Assembly: GCF_006334915.2 (NCBI RefSeq)
Contig: NZ_VDMA02000024.1
Span: 62,001 to 126,000 of the forward strand
Origin: Microbispora catharanthi
GTDB taxonomy: Bacteria > Actinomycetota > Actinomycetes > Streptosporangiales > Streptosporangiaceae
DNA length: 64,000 nt
Reading direction: 5' to 3'
In this document: one piece after another, positions 63,116 to 64,000 of the stretch
Layout of the letters: each line of letters opens with the position of its first letter
Numbering within the stretch: the stretch's first letter is position 1
The notes under the pieces: model-generated
The model's input: the letters and a program-made list of their open reading frames with translations, nothing else
Database searches by the model: none
Told to the model about the DNA's origin: nothing
Position numbers and translations under genes: made by a program

Positions 63116-64000
63116 ATGGAGGACCACGGGGGTGGGCAGATGGAGCAGGGCATCCCCCCTTCTCATGATCGTGGGCTGTTGCGCGCGTTGACGGACATGC
63201 TGGAGGCCAGCCACCTGGTGGCGTTCGAGGACATCCCGTCGCTGATCGACCGCCACAAACGCGAGGCGGGCTTCGAGGAGATCGGCGTCTACCTGGCCGA
63301 CCTTCAGCAGAGCGTGTTGCGCCGGTTGTGCGGCCCCGGCGAGGAGGACGCCCAGCCGGAGGAGCTGAAGATCGACACCACGCTCGCCGGGCGCGCCCTG
63401 CAGGAGGTCCGGGTTCTACGGGGAGGCCCGGAGGGCGACTCCCCCGGCCAGTGGTGGGTCCCCCTGCTGGACGGCACCGAGCGCCTCGGCCTGCTTCACA
63501 TGATCCCCGAGTCGGAGGGCGACGGTGTCGAGGAGCGCATGCGGCACATCGCGTCCCTCGTCGCACTCATCGTCGTCAGCAAGCGCTCGTTCAGCGACTG
63601 CCACGCACGCCTCGTCCGGAGCCGCCCGATGAACGTGGCGGCCGAGATGCAGTGGAACCTGATGCCGCCGCTGACCTTCGCGACGCCCTCGGTGACGATC
63701 GGCGCGGTGCTGGAGCCGGCGTACGAGATCGGCGGCGACGCCTTCGACTACTCCACCTCCGGCGCCCACGCGCACGTGGGAATCTTCGACGCGATGGGCC
63801 ACGACGTGGCGGCCGGGCTGACCGCGAACCTCGCGATCGCCGCCTGCCGCAACCACCGGCGGCAGGGCATGGGCCTGGCCCGCAACAGCGAGGCGATCGA
63901 GCGCGTGCTGATCGACGAGTTCGGCCGGGGCGACCGCTTCGTCACGGCGATCATCGGCGACCTCGACCTCGGCACCGGCCTGTTCACCTGGGTCAACCGC
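63116..64000 (+). CDS. PP2C-type (RsbU/SpoIIE-like) phosphatase, C-terminus beyond window
   Basis: This protein begins at ATG 63116 (MEDHGGGQMEQGIPPS); an ATG eight codons later is possible because neither has a strong RBS. Residues about 20-170 are a GAF-like sensory region (LEASHLVAFEDIPSLIDRHK, then GLLHMIPESEGD). The PP2C core follows: MQWNLMPPLTFATP, then the metal motifs GGDAFDYS (first Asp pair) and DAMGHDVAAGLTANL (Asp with G-H-D). A later GDLDLGTGLF is also seen. Such enzymes dephosphorylate anti-anti-sigma factors in partner-switching stress pathways. The frame is open at the window end, so the protein is incomplete here. Confidence 0.9.
   Translation, partial: MEDHGGGQMEQGIPPSHDRGLLRALTDMLEASHLVAFEDIPSLIDRHKREAGFEEIGVYLADLQQSVLRRLCGPGEEDAQPEELKIDTTLAGRALQEVRVLRGGPEGDSPGQWWVPLLDGTERLGLLHMIPESEGDGVEERMRHIASLVALIVVSKRSFSDCHARLVRSRPMNVAAEMQWNLMPPLTFATPSVTIGAVLEPAYEIGGDAFDYSTSGAHAHVGIFDAMGHDVAAGLTANLAIAACRNHRRQGMGLARNSEAIERVLIDEFGRGDRFVTAIIGDLDLGTGLFTWVNR

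Overview
The window is very GC-rich actinobacterial DNA with GTG starts, ATGA/GTGA gene overlaps, a Tat-exported DyP peroxidase, a DUF574-type methyltransferase, CBM13 (ricin-fold) glycosidases and an IclR/GylR-type glycerol regulon. This suits a soil actinomycete, perhaps Streptosporangiales, but genus and family are inference. I recognised no rRNA, tRNA, CRISPR array, transposase or prophage. Most genes look chromosomal metabolic or accessory.

Layout. 1-9.3 kb: a minus-strand locus for cell-wall amino-sugar and muropeptide salvage: BadF-family sugar kinase, NagZ, then an oligopeptide ABC importer and a GNAT acetyltransferase cut by the window edge. 9.3-11.6 kb: a small helix-hairpin-helix protein, then an SDR oxidoreductase divergent from an AraC regulator. 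11.7-15.8 kb: two convergent copper modules, each led by a paralogous small membrane protein (membrane protein, PCu(A)C chaperone and DyP peroxidase on plus; membrane protein and YcnI on minus), with a perfect terminator hairpin between them. 16-20.5 kb: a secreted GH27 glycosidase, an 895-bp regulatory gap, and a CopD-CtaG fusion. 20.5-28.5 kb: DEAD-box helicase, a PHM/DBM-like copper monooxygenase lipoprotein, two MFS transporters, a methyltransferase and an acyltransferase-3 protein. 28.5-37 kb: GH3 beta-glucosidase, HxlR regulator, DHA2 exporter, MBL hydrolase, and a GH43 exo-galactanase with CBM13. 37-44.7 kb: esterase, CutC, asparaginase II and a GluABCD-type amino-acid importer, divergent from a ROK regulator; then a HAD phosphatase. 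44.7-48.5 kb: a small membrane protein and an ArsR / coiled-coil membrane protein / MMPL operon. 48.5-55.4 kb: glpF-glpK-glpD divergent from gylR-glpK2. 55.4-61.2 kb: amidohydrolase with an extra C-terminal domain divergent from MerR, then TetR with a rifampin-phosphotransferase-like dikinase. 61.2-64 kb: two small-molecule-type methyltransferases, one fused to a BON-like domain, and a PP2C (RsbU-like) phosphatase that runs off the window.

How it fits together. Copper recurs: PCu(A)C, YcnI, CopD-CtaG, the copper monooxygenase and CutC. Polysaccharide use recurs: GH27 and GH43 enzymes sharing a CBM13 tail and an upstream 10-bp motif suggest type II arabinogalactan attack, while GH3 carries its own LacI-type operator. 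Many genes are paired with divergent regulators (AraC, HxlR, ROK, GylR, MerR) and have visible dyads at their promoters. Family names are from recognition of motifs; no database search was run.
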